Counted from the first letter of the stretch, positions 49,864-64,000 are shown. The stretch is DNA of 64,000 nucleotides from Litoditis marina (GCA_964036275.1 CAXIWQ010000489.1:1-64000), one strand, 5' to 3'. Numbers and translations are program-made. Notes: generated by a model not told the origin, from the sequence alone.

Positions 49864-51249
49864 TACGACAATCTATTCTGTGGCGCACAGCCACAAAATA
49901 CGAATTAAACGCGGTTATCGACTCTTTGGCTTGCAGCTACAGAAAAAAGTTTATATGGCTATCAAGTATGTTGCTCCCAGCTAGAAAAACCCAATACAAC
50001 TATCTATTCTGTGGCACACAGCCACAAAATACGATATAACGCGGTTATCGACTCTTTGCCTTGCAGCTACAGAGAAAAGTTCATACGGCTATCAAGTCTG
50101 TTGCTCCCAGCTACAAAACCTGATACGACAATCTATTCTGTGGCGCACAGCCACAACAGACAAATTAACGCGGTTATTACCTCTTTGCCTTGCAGCTACA
50201 GAAAAAAATTCATACGGCTATCAAGTCTGTTGCTTCCAGCTACGAAAACCTAATACGATTTTATATTCTGTGGCGCACACCCACAAAAGACAAATTAACG
50301 CGGTTATTGACTCTTTGCCTCGCAGTTACAGAGAACATTTCATACGGCTATCAAATCTGTTGCTCCCAGCTACAAAAACCTAATACGACTTTATATTCTG
50401 TGGCGCACAGCCACAAAAGACAAATTAACGCGGTTATTGACTCTTTGCCGTGCAGCTACAGAAAAAAGTTTATATGGCTATCAAGTATGTTGTTCCCAGC
50501 TAGAAAAACCCAATACAACTATCTATTCTGTGGCACACAGCCACAAAATACGATATAACGCGGTTATCGACTCTTTGCCTTGCAGCTACAGAAAAAAGTT
50601 TATACGGCTATCAAGTCTGTTGCTCATGGCTACAAAAACCTAATACGACTTTATATCCTGTGGCGCACAGCCACAAAAGACAAATTAACGCGGTTATTAC
50701 CTCTTTGCCTTTTACAGAGAACATTTCATACGGCTATCAAATCTGTTGCTCCCAGCTACAAAAACCTAATACGACAATCTATTCTGTGGCGCACAGCCAC
50801 CAAATACGAATTTACGCGGTTATCGACTCTTTGGCTTGCAGCTATAGAAAAAAGTTTATATGGCTATCAAGTCTGTTGCTCCCAACTACAAAAACATAGT
50901 ACGACTTTATATTCTGTGGCGCACAGCCACAAAATACAAATTAACGCGGTTATTGACTCTTTGCCGTGCAGCTACAGGAAAAAGGTTATACGGCTATCAA
51001 GTCTGTTGCTCCCAGCTACAAGAACCTGATACGACAATCTATTCTGTGGCGCACAGCCACCAAATACGAATTTACGCGGTTATCGACTCTTTGGCTTGCA
51101 GCTATAGAAAAAAAGTTTATATGGCTATCAAGTATGTTGCTCCCAGCTAGAAAAACCTAATACGACTTTATATTCTGTGGCGCACAGCCACAAAAGACAA
51201 ATTAACGCGGTTATTGACTCTTTGCCTTGCAGCTACAGGAAAAAGTTCA

Positions 51250-52110
51250 TACGGCTATCAAGTCTGTTGCTCCCAGCTACAAGAACCTGATACGACTATC
51301 TTTTCTGTGGCGCACAACCACGAAATACAAATTAACGCGGTTATCGACTTTTCGGCTTGCAGTTACTGAAAAAAAAATCACACGGCTATCAAGTCTGTTG
51401 CTCACAACTACAAAAACCTAATACGACTGTACATCCTGTGGCGCACAGCCACAAAAGACAGTTTAACGTGGTTATTGACTCTTTGCCTTGCAGCTACAGA
51501 AAACAAATTATACGGCTATCAAGTCTGTTGCTACCAGCTACAAAAACTTAATACGACTATCTTTTCTGTGGTGCACAACCACAAAATACGAATTAATGCG
51601 GTTATTGACTCTTTGCCTTGCAGCTACAGGAAAAAGTTTATACGGCTATCAAGTCTGTTGCTCCCAGCTACAAAAACCTAATACGACAATCTTTTCTGTG
51701 GTGCACAAGCAGAAAATACGAATTAACGCGGTTATTGACTCTGTGGCTTGCATTTACAGAGAACAGTTCATACGGCTATCACGTCTGCTGCTCCCAGCTA
51801 CAAAAACCAAATACGACTTTATATTCTGTGGCGCACAGCCACAAAAGACAAATTAACGCGGTTATCGACTCTTTGGCTTGCAGTTACAGAGAAAAGTTCA
51901 TACGGCTATCCAGTCTGTTTCTCCCAGCTACAAAGACCTAACACGACTATCTATTTTGTGGCGCACAGCCACGAAATACGAATTAACGCGGTTATCGACT
52001 CATTGGCTTGCAGCTACGGAAAAAAGTTTATATGGCTATCAAGTCTGTTGCTCCCAGCTACAAAAACCTAATACGACTTTTTATTATGTGGCGCACAGCC
52101 ACAAAAGACA
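51250..52110 (+). repeat. Divergent, single-copy block of satellite 1 units
   Basis: About seven units here carry many changes found nowhere else in the window: GTTACTGAAAAAAAAATCACACGG, GCTCACAACTAC, CTGTACATCC, TTTAACGTGG, TGCTACCAGC, ACTTAATACG, GTGGTGCACAACC, GAATTAATGCGG, CAAGCAGAAAATACG, CACGTCTGCTGC, ATCCAGTCTGTTTC. They keep the 130-bp spacing and the three-module layout. Unlike their neighbours they have not been copied into higher-order blocks. Confidence 0.75.
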
Positions 52111-54862
52111 GATTAACGCGGTTATTGACTCTTTGCCTTGCAGCTACAGAAAACAATTTATACGGCTATCAAGTATGTTGCTCCCAGCTAGAAAAACCCA
52201 ATACAACTATCTATTCTGTGGCACACAGCCACAAAATACGAATTAACGCGGTTATCGACTCTTTGCCTTGCAGCTACAGAGAAAAGTTTATACGGCTATC
52301 AAGTCTGTTGCTCATGGCTACAAAAACCTAATACGACTTTATATTCTGTGGCACACAGCCACAAAATACGATATAACGCGGTTATCGACTCTTTGCCTTG
52401 CAGCTACAGAGAACAGTTCATACGGCTTTCAAATATGTTGCTCCCAGCTACAAAAACCTAATACGACAATCTATTCTGTGGCGCACAGCCACAAAATACG
52501 AATAAACGCGGTTATCGACTCTTTGCCTTGCAGCTACAGAGAACAGTTCATACGGCTATCAAATCTGTTGCTCCCAGCTACAAAAACCTAATACGACAAT
52601 CTATTCTGTGGCGCACAGCCACAAAATACGAATTATCGCGGTTATCGACTTGTTGACTTGCAGTTACAGAGATAAGTTCATACGGCTATCAAGTCTGTTG
52701 CTCCCAGCTACAAAAACCTAATACGACTATATATTCTGTGGCGCACAGCCACAAAAGACGAATTAACGCGGTTATTGACTCTTTGCCTTGCAGCTACAGA
52801 AACAAAGTTTATGCGGCTATCAAGTCTGTTGCTCCCAGCTACAAAAACCTAATACGACAATCTATTCTGTGGCGCACAGCCACAAAAGACAAATTAACGC
52901 GGTTATCACCTCTTTGCCTTGCAGCTACAGAAAAAGTTTATACGGCTATCAAGTCTGTTGCTCCCAGCTACAAAAACCTAATACGACAATCTATTCTGTG
53001 GCGCACAGCCACAAAATACGAATTAACGCGGTTATTGACATTTTGACTTGCAGCTACAAAAAAAATCATACGGCTATCAAGTCTGTTGCTCCCAACTACA
53101 AAAACATATTACGACTTTATATTCTGTGGCGCACAGCCATAAAATACAAATTAACGCGGTTATTGACTCTTTGCCTTGCAGTTACAGAGAACATTTTATA
53201 CGGCTATCAAATCTGTTGCTCCCAGCTACAAAAACCTAATACGACTGTATATTCTGTGGCGCACAGACACAAAAGACAAATTAACGCGGTTATCACCTCT
53301 TTGCCTTGCAGCTACAGAAAAAAGTTTATACGGCTATCAAGTCTGTTGCTCCCAGCTACAAAAACCTAATACGACTTTATATTCTGTGGCGCACAGCCAC
53401 AAAAGATTTTACGCGGTTATTGACTCTTTGCCGTGCAGCTACAGAAAAAAAAGTTTATACGGCTATCAAGTATGTTGCTCCCAGCTACAAAAACCTAATA
53501 CGACTATCTATTCTGTGGCGCACAGCCACAAAATACGAATTAACGCGGTTATCGACTGTTTGCTTTGCAGCTACAGAAAAAAGTTGATACGGCTATCAAG
53601 TATGTTGTTCCCAGCTACAAAAACCTGATACGACAATCTATTCTGTGGCGCACAGCCACAAAATTCAAATTAACGCGGTTATCGACTCTTTGCCTTGCAG
53701 CTACAGAGAACAGTTCATACGGCTATCAAATATGTTGCTCCCAGCTACAAAAACCTAATACGACAATCTATTCTGTGGCGCACAGCCACAAAATACGAAT
53801 TAACGCGGTTATCGACTCTTTGCCTTGCAGCCACAGAGAACAGTTCATACGGCTATCAGGTCTGTTGCTCATGGCTACAAAAACCTAATACGACTTTATA
53901 TTCTGTGGCGCACAGCCACAAAAGACAAATTAACGCGGTTATTGACTCTTTGCCTTGCAGCTACAGAAAAAAGTTTATACGGCTATCAAGTATGTTGCTC
54001 CCAGCTAGAAAAACCCAATACAACTATCTATTCTGTGGCACACAGCCACAAAATACGAATTAACGCGGTTATCGACTCTTTGCCTTGCAGCTACAGAAAA
54101 AAGTTTATACGGCTATCAAGTCTGTTGCTCATGGCTACAAAAACCTAATACGACTTTATATTCTGTGGCGCACAGCCACAAAAGATTTTACGCGGTTATT
54201 GACTCTTTGCCGTGCAGCTACAGAAAAAAAGTTTATACGGCTATCAAGTATGTTGCTCCCAGCTACAAAAACCTAATACGACTATCTATTCTGTGGCGCA
54301 CAGCCACAAAATACGAATTAACGCGGTTATCGACTGTTTGCTTTGCAGCTACAGAAAAAAGTTGATACGGCTATCAAGTATGTTGTTCCCAGCTACAAAA
54401 ACCTGATACGACAATCTATTCTGTGGCGCACAGCCACAAAATTCAAATTAACGCGGTTATCGACTCTTTGCCTTGCAGCTACAGAGAACAGTTCATACGG
54501 CTATCAAATATGTTGCTCCCAGCTACAAAAACCTAATACGACAATCTATTCTGTGGCGCACAGCCACAAAATACGAATTAACGCGGTTATCGACTCTTTG
54601 CCTTGCAGCTACAGAGAACAGTTCATACGGCTATCAAGTATGTTGCTCCCAGCTAGAAAAACCCAATACAACTATCTATTCTGTGGCACACAGCCACAAA
54701 ATACGAATTAACGCGGTTATCGACTCTTTGCCTTGCAGCTACAGAAAAAAGTTTATACGGCTATCGAGTCTGTTGCTCATGGCTACAAAAACCTAATACG
54801 ACTTTATATTCTGTGGCGCACAGCCACAAAAAACAAATTAACGCGGTTATTACCTCTTTGCC

Positions 54863-57800
54863 TTGCAGCTACAGAAAAAAGTTCATACGGCTATCAAGTC
54901 TGTTGCTCCCAGCTACAAAAACCTAATACGACTTTATATTCTGTGGCGCACAGCCACAAAAGACAAATTAACGCGGTTATTGACTCTTTGCCGTGCAGCT
55001 ACAGAAAAAAGTTTATACGGCTATCAAGTATGTTGCTCCCAGCTACAAAAACCTAATACGACTATCTATTCTGTGGCGCACAGCCACAAAATACGAATTA
55101 ACGCGGTTATCGACTGTTTGTTTTGCAGCTACAGAAAAAAGTTAATACGGCTATCAAGTCGGTTGCTCCCAGCTACAAAAACCTAATACGACAATCTATT
55201 CTGTGGCGCACAGCCACAAAAACGAATTAACGCGGTTATCGACATTTTGACTTGCAGCTACAAAAAAAATCATACGGCTATCAAGTCTGTTGCTCCCAAC
55301 TACAAAAACATAGTACGACTTTATATTCTGTGGCGCACAGCCACAAAATACAAATTAACGCGGTTATTGACTCTTTGCCGTGCAGCTACAGGAAAAAGGT
55401 TATACGGCTATCAAGTATGTTGCTCCCAGCTACAAAAACCTAATACGACTTTATATTCTGTGGCGCACAGCCACAAAAGACAAATTAACGCGGTTATTGA
55501 CTCTTTGCCGTGCAGCTACAGGAAAAAGGTTATACGGCTATCAAGTATGTTGCTCCCAGCTAAAAAAAACCTAATACGACTATATATTCTGTGGCGCACA
55601 GCCACAAAAGACGAATTAACGCGGTTATTGACTCTTTGCCTCGCAGTTACAGAGAACATTTCATACGGCTATCAAGTCTGTTGCTCCCAGCTACAAAAAC
55701 CTGATACGACAATCTATTCTGTGGCGCACAGCCACAACAGACAAATTAACGCGGTTATTACCTCTTTGCCTTGCAGCTACAGAAAAAAATTCATACGGCT
55801 ATCAAGTCTGTTGCTCCCAGCTACGAAAACCTAATACGATTTTATATTCTGTGGCGCACACCCACAAAAGACAAATTAACGCGGTTATTGACTCTTTGCC
55901 TCGCAGTTACAGAGAACATTTCATACGGCTATCAAATATGTTGCTCCCAGCTACAAAAACCTAATACGACAATCTATTCTGTGGCGCACAGCCACAAAGA
56001 CGAATTAACGCGGTTATTGACATTTTGACTCGCAGCTACAAAAAAAAATCATACGGCTATCAAGTCTGTTGCTTCCAACTACAGAAACATAATACGACAA
56101 TCTATTCTGTGGCGCACAGCCACAAAAGACGAATTAACGCGGTTATTGACTCTTTGCCTCGCAGTTACAGAGAACATTTCATACGGCTATCAAATCTGTT
56201 GCTCCCAGCTACAAAAACCTAATACGACTATCTATTCTGTGGCGCACAGCCACAAAATACGAATTAACGCGGTTATCGACTGTTTGCTTTGCAGCTACAG
56301 AAAAAAGTTTATACGGCTATCAAGTCTGTTGCTCCCAGCTACAAAAACCTAATACGACTTTATATTCTGTGGCGCACAGCCACAAAAGATTTTACGCGGT
56401 TATTGACTCTTTGCCGTGCAGCTACAGAAAAAAAGTTTATACGGCTATCAAGTCTGTTGCTCATGGCTACAAAAACCTAATACGACTTTATATTCTGTGG
56501 CGCACAGCCACAAAAGACAAATTAACGCGGTTATTACCTCTTTGCCTTGCAGTTACAGAGAACATTTCATACGGCTATCAAATCTGTTGCTCCCAGCTAC
56601 AAAAACCTAATACGACAATCTATTCTGTGGCGCACAGCCACAAAATACGAATTTACGCGGTTATCGACTCTTTGGCTTGCAGCTACAGAAAAAAGTTTAT
56701 ATGGCTATCAAGTATGTTGCTCCCAGCTGGAAAAACCCAATACAACTATCTATTATGTGGCACACAGCCACAAAATACGATATAACGCGGTTATCGACTC
56801 TTTGCCTTGCAGCTACAGAGAAAAGTTCATACGGCTATCAAGTCTGTTGCTCCCAGCTACAAAAACCTGATACGACAATCTATTCTGTGGCGCACAGCCA
56901 CAACAGACAAATTAACGCGGTTATTACCTCTTTGCCTTGCAGCTACAGAAAAAAATTCATACGGCTATCAAGTCTGTTGCTCCCAGCTACGAAAACCTAA
57001 TACGATTTTATATTCTGTGGCGCACACCCACAAAAGACAAATTAACGCGGTTATTACCTCTTTGCCTTGCAGCTACAGAAAAAAGTTTATACGGCTATCA
57101 AGTATGTTGCTCCAGCTAGAAAAACCCAATACAACTATCTATTCTGTGGCACACAGCCACAAAATACGAATTAACGCGGTTATCGACTCTTTGCCTTGCA
57201 GCTACAGAAAAAAGTTTATACGGCTATCAAGTCTGTTGCTCATGGCTACAAAAAACCTAATACGACTTTATATTCTGTGGCGCACAGCCACAAAAGACAA
57301 ATTAACGCGGTTATCGACTCTTTGCCTTGCAGCTACAGAGAACAGTTCATACGGCTATCAAATATGTTGCTCCCAGCTACAAAAACCTAATACGACAATC
57401 TATTCTGTGGCGCACAGCCACAAAATACGAATTAACGCGGTTATCGACTCTTTGCCTTGCAGCTACAGAGAACAGTTCATACGGCTATCAGGTCTGTTGC
57501 TCATGGCTACAAAAACCTAATACGACTTTATATTCAGTGGCGCACAGCCACAAAAGACAAATTAACGCGGTTATTGACTCTTTGCCTTGCAGCTACAGAA
57601 AAAAGTTTATACGGCTATCAAGTATGTTGCTCCCAGCTAGAAAAACCCAATACAACTATCTATTCTGTGGCACACAGCCACAAAATACGAATTAACGCGG
57701 TTATCGACTCTTTGCCTTGCAGCTACAGAAAAAAGTTTATACGGCTATCAAGTCTGTTGCTCATGGCTACAAAAACCTAATACGACTTTATATTCTGTGG

Positions 57801-58750
57801 CGCACAGCCACAAAAGACAAATTAACGCGGTTATTACCTCTTTGCCTTGCAGCTACAGAAAAAAGTTCATACGGCTATCAAGTCTGTTGCTCCCAGCTAC
57901 AAAAACCTAATACGACTTTATATTCTGTGGCGCACAGTCACAAAAGACAAATTAACGCGGTTATTGACTCTTTGCCGTGCAGCTACAGAAAAAAGTTTAT
58001 ACGGCTATCAAGTATGTTGCTCCCAGCTACAAAAACCTAATACGACTATCTATTCTGTGGCGCACAGCCACAAAATACGAATTAACGCGGTTATCGACTG
58101 TTTGTTTTGCAGCTACAGAAAAAAGTTAATACGGCTATCAAGTCGGTTGCTCCCAGCTACAAAAACCTAATACGACAATCTATTCTGTGGCGCACAGCCA
58201 CAAAAACGAATTAACGCGGTTATCGACATTTTGACTTGCAGCTACAAAAAAAATCATACGGCTATCAAGTCTGTTGCTCCCAACTACAAAAACATAGTAC
58301 GACTTTATATTCTGTGGCGCACAGCCACAAAATACAAATTAACGCGGTTATTGACTCTTTGCCGTGCAGCTACAGGAAAAAGGTTATACGGCTATCAAGT
58401 ATGTTGCTCCCAGCTACAAAAACCTAATACGACTTTATATTCTGTGGCGCACAGCCACAAAAGACAAATTAACGCGGTTATTGACTCTTTGCCGTGCAGC
58501 TACAGGAAAAAGGTTATACGGCTATCGAGTATGTTGCTCCCAGCTAAAAAAACCTAATACGACTATATATTCTGTGGCGCACAGCCACAAAAGACGAATT
58601 AACGCGGTTATTGACTCTTTGCCTCGCAGTTACAGAGAACATTTCATACGGCTATCAAATCTGTTGCTCCCAGCTACAAAAACCTAATACGACAATCCAT
58701 TCTGTGGCGCACAGCCACAAAGACGAATTAACGCGGTTATTGACATTTTG
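54863..58750 (+). repeat. Tandem ~2.98-kb (23-unit) higher-order repeat, right array
   Basis: 54,863-55,660 matches 57,847-58,640 at an offset of 2,984 bp with the same succession of variants (GTCGGTTGCTCCC, CATAGTACGAC, two AAAAAGGTTATACGG units). An overlapping 3,632-bp (28-unit) offset links 53,695-54,100 with 57,327-57,730. Confidence 0.75.
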
Positions 58751-59917
58751 ACTTGCAGCTACAAAAAAAAATCATACGGCTATCAAGTCTGTTGCTTCCA
58801 ACTACAGAAACATAATACGACAATCTATTCTGTGGCGCACAGCCACAAAAGATTTTACGCGGTTATTGACTCTTTGCCGTGCAGCTACAGAAAAAAAGTT
58901 TATACGGCTATCAAGTCTGTTGCTCATGGCTACAAAAACCTAATACGACTTTATATTCTGTGGCGCACAGCCACAAAAGACAAATTAACGCGGTTATTAC
59001 CTCTTTGCCTTGCAGTTACAGAGAACATTTCATACGGCTATCAAATCTGTTGCTCCCAGCTACAAAAACCTAATACGACAATCTATTCTGTGGCGCACAG
59101 CCACAAAATACGAATTTACGCGGTTATCGACTCTTTGGCTTGCAGCTACAGAAAAAAGTTTATATGGCTATCAAGTATGTTGCTCCCAGCTAGAAAAACC
59201 CAATACAACTATCTATTCTGTGGCACACAGCCACAAAATACGATATAACGCGGTTATCGACTCTTTGCCTTGCAGCTACAGAGAAAAGTTCATACGGCTA
59301 TCAAGTCTGTTGCTCCCAGCTACAAAAACCTGATACGACAATCTATTCTGTGGCGCACAGCCACAACAGACAAATTAACGCGGTTATTACCTCTTTGCCT
59401 TGCAGCTACAGAAAAAAATTCATACGGCTATCAAGTCTGTTGCTCCCAGCTACGAAAACCTAATACGATTTTATATTCTGTGGCGCACACCCACAAAAGA
59501 CAAATTAACGCGGTTATTGACTCTTTGCCTCGCAGTTACAGAGAACATTTCATACGGCTATCAAATCTGTTGCTCCCAGCTACAAAAACCTAATACGACT
59601 ATCTATTCTGTGGCGCACAGCCACAAAATACGAATTTACGCGGTTATCGACTCTTTGGCTTGCAGCTACAGAAAAAAGTTTATACGGCTATCAAGTCTGT
59701 TGCTCCCAGCTACAAAAACCTAATACGACTTTATATTCTGTGGCGCACAGCCACAAAAGATTTTACGCGGTTATTGACTCTTTGCCGTGCAGCTACAGAA
59801 AAAACGTTTATACGGCTATCAAGTCTGTTGCTCATGGCTACAAAAACCTAATACGACTTTATATTCTGTGGCGCACAGCCACAAAAGACAAATTAACGCG
59901 GTTATTACCTCTTTGCC

Positions 59918-62900
59918 TTGCAGTTACAGAGAACATTTCATACGGCTATCAAATCTGTTGCTCCCAGCTACAAAAACCTAATACGACAATCTATTCTGTG
60001 GCGCACAGCCACCAAATACGAATTTACGCGGTTATCGACTCTTTGGCTTGCAGCTACAGAAAAAAGTTTATATGGCTATCAAGTATGTTGCTCCCAGCTA
60101 GAAAAACCCAATACAACTATTTATTCTGTGGCACACAGCCACAAAATACGATATAACGCGGTTATCGACTCTTTGCCTTGCAGCTACAGAGAAAAGTTCA
60201 TACGGCTATCAAGTCTGTTGCTTCCAGCTACAAAAACCTGATACGACAATCTATTCTGTGGCGCACAGCCACAACAGACAAATTAACGCGGTTATTACCT
60301 CTTCGCCTTGCAGCTACAGAAAAAAATTCATACGGCTATCAAGTCTGTTGCTCCCAGCTACGAAAACCTAATACGATTTTATATTATGTGGCGCACACCC
60401 ACAAAAGACAAATTAACGCGGTTATTGACTCTTTGCCGTGCAGCTACAGGAAAAAGGTTATACGGCTATTAAGTATGTTGCTCCCAGCTAAAAAAAACCT
60501 AATACGACTATCTATTCTGTGGCGCACAGCCACAAAATACGAATTAACGCGGTTATCGACTCTTTGCCTTGCAGCTACAGAGAACAGTTCATACGGCTAT
60601 CAAGTCTGTTGCTCCCAGCTACAAAAACCTAATACGACTATATATTCTGTGGCGCACAGCCACAAAAGACGAATTAACGCGGTTATTGACTCTTTGCCTC
60701 GCAGTTACAGATAACATTTCATACGGCTATCAAATCTGTTGCTCCCAGCTACAAAAACCTAATACGACAATCTATTCTGTGGCGCACAGCCACAAAGACG
60801 AATTAACGCGGTTATTGACATTTTGACTTGCAGCTACAAAAAAAAATCATACGGCTATCAAGTCTGTTGCTTCCAACTACAGAAACATAATACGACAATC
60901 TATTCTGTGGCGCACAGCCACAAAACACGAAATATCGCGGTTATCGACTTGTTGGCTTGCAGCTACAGAGAAAAGTTCATACGGCTATCAAGTATGTTGC
61001 TCCCAGCTACAAAAACCTGATACGACAATCTATTCTGTGGCGCACAGCCACAAAAGACAAATTAACGCGGTTATTACCTCTTTGCCTTGCAGCTACAGAA
61101 AAAAGTTCATACGGCTATCAAATCTGTTGCTCCCAGCTACAAAAACCTAATACGACAATCTATTCTGTGGCGCACAGCCACAAAGACGAATTAAAGCGGT
61201 TATTGACATTTTGACTTGCAGCTACAAAAAAAAATCATACGGCTATCAAGTCTGTTGCTTCCAACTACAGAAACATAATACGACAATCTATTCTGTGGCG
61301 CACAGCCACAAAACACGAAATATCGCGGTTATCGACTTGTTGGCTTGCAGCTACAGAGAAAAGTTCATACGGCTATCAAGTCTGTTGCTCCCAGCTACAA
61401 AAACCTAATACGACAATCTATTCTGTGGCGCACAGCCACAAAAGACAAATTAACGCGGTTATTACCTCTTTGCCTTGCAGCTACAGAAAAAAGTTCATAC
61501 GGCTATCAAATCTGTTGCTCCCAGCTAGAAAAACCTAATACGACAATCTATTCTGTGGCGCACAGCCACAAAATACGAATTAACGCGGTTATCGACTCTT
61601 TGCCTTGCAGCTACAGAAAAAAATTCATACGGCTATCAAGTCTGTTGCTCATGGCTACAAAAACCTAATACGACTTTATATTCTGTGGCGCACAGCCACA
61701 AAAGACAAATTAACGCGGTTATTACCTCTTTGCCTTGCAGTTACAGAGAACATTTCATACGGCTATCAAATCTGTTGCTCCCAGCTACAAAAACCTAATA
61801 CGACAATCTATTCTGTGGCGCACAGCCACAAAATACGAATTTACGCGGTTATCGACTCTTTGGCTTGCAGCTACAGAAAAAAGTTTATGTGGCTATCAAG
61901 TATGTTGCTCCCAGCTAGAAAAACCCAATACAACTATCTATTCTGTGGCACACAGCCACAAAATACGATATAACGCGGTTATCGACTTTTTGCCTTGCAG
62001 CTACAGAGAAAAGTTCATACGGCTATCAAGTCTGTTGCTCCCAGCTACAAAAACCTGATACGACAATCTATTCTGTGGCGCACAGCCACAACAGACAAAT
62101 TAACGCGGTTATTACCTCTTTGCCTTGCAGCTACAGAAAAAAATTCATACGGCTATCAAGTCTGTTGCTCCCAGCTACGAAAACCTAATACGATTTTATA
62201 TTCTGTGGCGCACACCCACAAAAGACAAATTAACGCGGTTATTGACTCTTTGCCGTGCAGCTACAGGAAAAAGGTTATACGGCTATTAAGTATGTTGCTC
62301 CCAGCTGAAAAAAACCTAATACGACTATCTATTCTGTGGCGCACAGCCACAAAATACGAATTAACGCGGTTATCGACTCTTTGCCTTGCAGCTACAGAGA
62401 ACAGTTCATACGGCTATCAAGTCTGTTGCTCCCAGCTACAAAAACCTAATACGACTATATATTCTGTGGCGCACAGCCACAAAAGACGAATTAACGCGGT
62501 TATTGACTCTTCGCCTCGCAGTTACAGATAACATTTTATACGGCTATCAAATCTGTTGCTCCCAGCTACAAAAACCTAATACGACAATCTATTCTGTGGC
62601 GCACAGCCACAAAGACGAATTAACGCGGTTATTGACATTTTGACTTGCAGCTACAAAAAAAAATCATACGGCTATCAAGTCTGTTGCTTCCAACTACAGA
62701 AACATAATACGACAATCTATTCTGTGGCGCACAGCCACAAAACACGAAATATCGCGGTTATCGACTTGTTGGCTTGCAGCTACAGAGAAAAGTTCATACG
62801 GCTATCAAGTCTGTTGCTCCCAGCTACAAAAACCTGATACGACAATCTATTCTGTGGCGCACAGCCACAAAAGACAAATTAACGCGGTTATTACCTCTTT

Positions 62901-64000
62901 GCCTTGCAGCTACAGAAAAAAGTTCATACGGCTATCAAATCTGTTGCTCCCAGCTACAAAAACCTAATACGACAATCTATTCTGTGGCGCACAGCCACAA
63001 AATACGAATTAACGCGGTTATCGACTCTTTGCCTTGCAGCTACAGAGAACAGTTCACACGGCTATCAAATCTGTTGCTCCCAGCTACAAAAACCTAATAC
63101 GACAATCTATTCTGTGGCGCACAGCCACAAAATACGAATTATCGCGGTTATCGACTTGTTGGCTTGCAGCTACAGAGAAAAGTTCATACGGCTATCAAGT
63201 CTGTTGCTCCCAGCTACAAAAACCTGATACGACCATCTATTCTGTGGCGCACAGCCACAAAAGACAAATTAACGCGGTTATTACCTCTTTGCCTTGCAGC
63301 TACAGAAAAAAATTCATACGGCTATCAAGTCTGTTGCTCCCAGCTACGAAAACCTAATACGACTTTATATTCTGTGGCGCACAGCCACAAAAGACAAATT
63401 AACGCGGTTATTGACTCTTTGCCGTGCAGCTACAGGAAAAAGGTTATACGGCTATCAAGTATGTTGCTCCCAGCTAAAAAAAACCTAATACGACTATCTA
63501 TTCTGTGGCGCACAGCCACAAAATACGAATTAACGCGGTTATTGACTCTTTGCCTTGCAGCTACAGAGAACAGTTCATACGGCTATCAAGTCTGTTGCTC
63601 CCAGCTACAAAAACCTAATACGACTATATATTCTGTGGCGCACAGCCACAAAAGACGAATTAACGCGGTTATTGACTCTTTGCCTCGCAGTTACAGATAA
63701 CATTTCATACGGCTATCAAATCTGTTGCTCCCAGCTACAAAAACCTGATACGACAATCTATTCTGTGGCGCACAGCCACAAAACACGAAATATCGCGGTT
63801 ATCGACTTGTTGGCTTGCAGCTACAGAGAAAAGTTCATACGGCTATCAAGTCTGTTGCTCCCAGCTACAAAAACCTGATACGACAATCTATTCTGTGGCG
63901 CACAGCCACAAAAGACAAATTAACGCGGTCATTACCTCTTTGCCTTGTAGCTACAGAAAAAAGTTCATACGGCTATCAAATCTGTTGGTCCCAGCTACAA
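59918..64000 (+). repeat. Tandem ~1.82-kb (14-unit) block at the right edge
   Basis: 59,918-60,830 matches 61,735-62,650 at an offset of 1,817 bp. An offset of 1,169 bp (9 units) links 62,386 with 63,555, and one of 908 bp (7 units) links 59,010 with 59,918. Shared markers are CCACAACAGACAAATT, ACCCACAAAAGAC, GGCTATTAAGTATG and GTTACAGATAACATTT. The block runs off the window. Confidence 0.75.

Larger units (their letters stand above)
32218..64000 (+). repeat. Satellite 1, right array, inverted orientation (about 244 units)
   Basis: From 32,218 the sequence is the reverse complement of the left-array repeat: TGTTGCTCCCAGCTACAAAAA, ACGCGGTTAT and TGTGGCGCACAGCCACA recur every ~130 bp to the end of the window. 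No break, gene or transposon interrupts it. The first unit is truncated, starting at CCAGATACAAAA, directly after satellite 2 stops at AACTTTCA. The array leaves the window at 64,000. Confidence 0.97.

Noticed and set aside
1..64000. CRISPR array
   Set aside because: The repeats are contiguous 130-bp and 179-bp tandem units without unique spacers; there are no cas genes and the DNA is eukaryotic in character.

Overview
The window is almost entirely satellite DNA from a eukaryotic chromosome. No protein-coding gene, rRNA, tRNA or bacterial-type feature can be supported. Dense tandem repeats with multi-kilobase higher-order structure, a transposon-like element with terminal inverted repeats (TIRs) and an AT-rich non-coding core fit centromeric, pericentromeric or other constitutive heterochromatin. 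The species cannot be told from the sequence. An animal is plausible, but that is only a guess.

Layout. (1) 1-27,884: satellite 1, a ~130-bp tandem repeat, roughly 214 units, entering from beyond the left edge. (2) 27,885-29,868: a 1,984-bp low-copy segment bounded by inverted 21-bp ends (19/21 matching, with a perfect 16-bp core TAGGACAACTCCCCCC). Its ends fall exactly on the two satellite junctions. It looks like a non-autonomous DNA transposon or its remnant. (3) 29,869-32,217: satellite 2, an unrelated ~179-bp repeat, 13 complete units plus 30 bp, arranged as a four-unit higher-order repeat. (4) 32,218-64,000: satellite 1 again, but in the opposite orientation, roughly 244 units, running off the right edge. 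The whole is a giant imperfect inverted repeat with a ~4.3-kb asymmetric core.

Satellite 1 is itself composite. The 130-bp unit is a degenerate trimer of ~43-bp modules (44 + 45 + 41 bp) that match each other at about 62-75% in my hand alignments. Above the unit, 12-, 13-, 14-, 22-, 24- and 33-unit blocks have been duplicated in tandem. A stretch of at least 8.2 kb (1-8,206) reappears nearly unchanged at 14,181-22,389. The right arm has two domains. A proximal domain (32.2-~41.5 kb) carries its own variants. A distal domain (from ~41.5 kb) shares rare variants, in mirrored order, with 24.6-26.0 kb of the left arm.

Nothing here works together as genes. The many open frames of 60-411 codons come from one satellite strand being poor in stops. 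They begin mostly at TTG, shift frame every unit because 130 is not a multiple of 3, and have no conserved protein features. Single-base indels are concentrated near the core (about 25.4-35.3 kb) and again at 43-46 kb. This suggests either residual assembly error or less homogenised repeats, so fine structure there should be trusted less.
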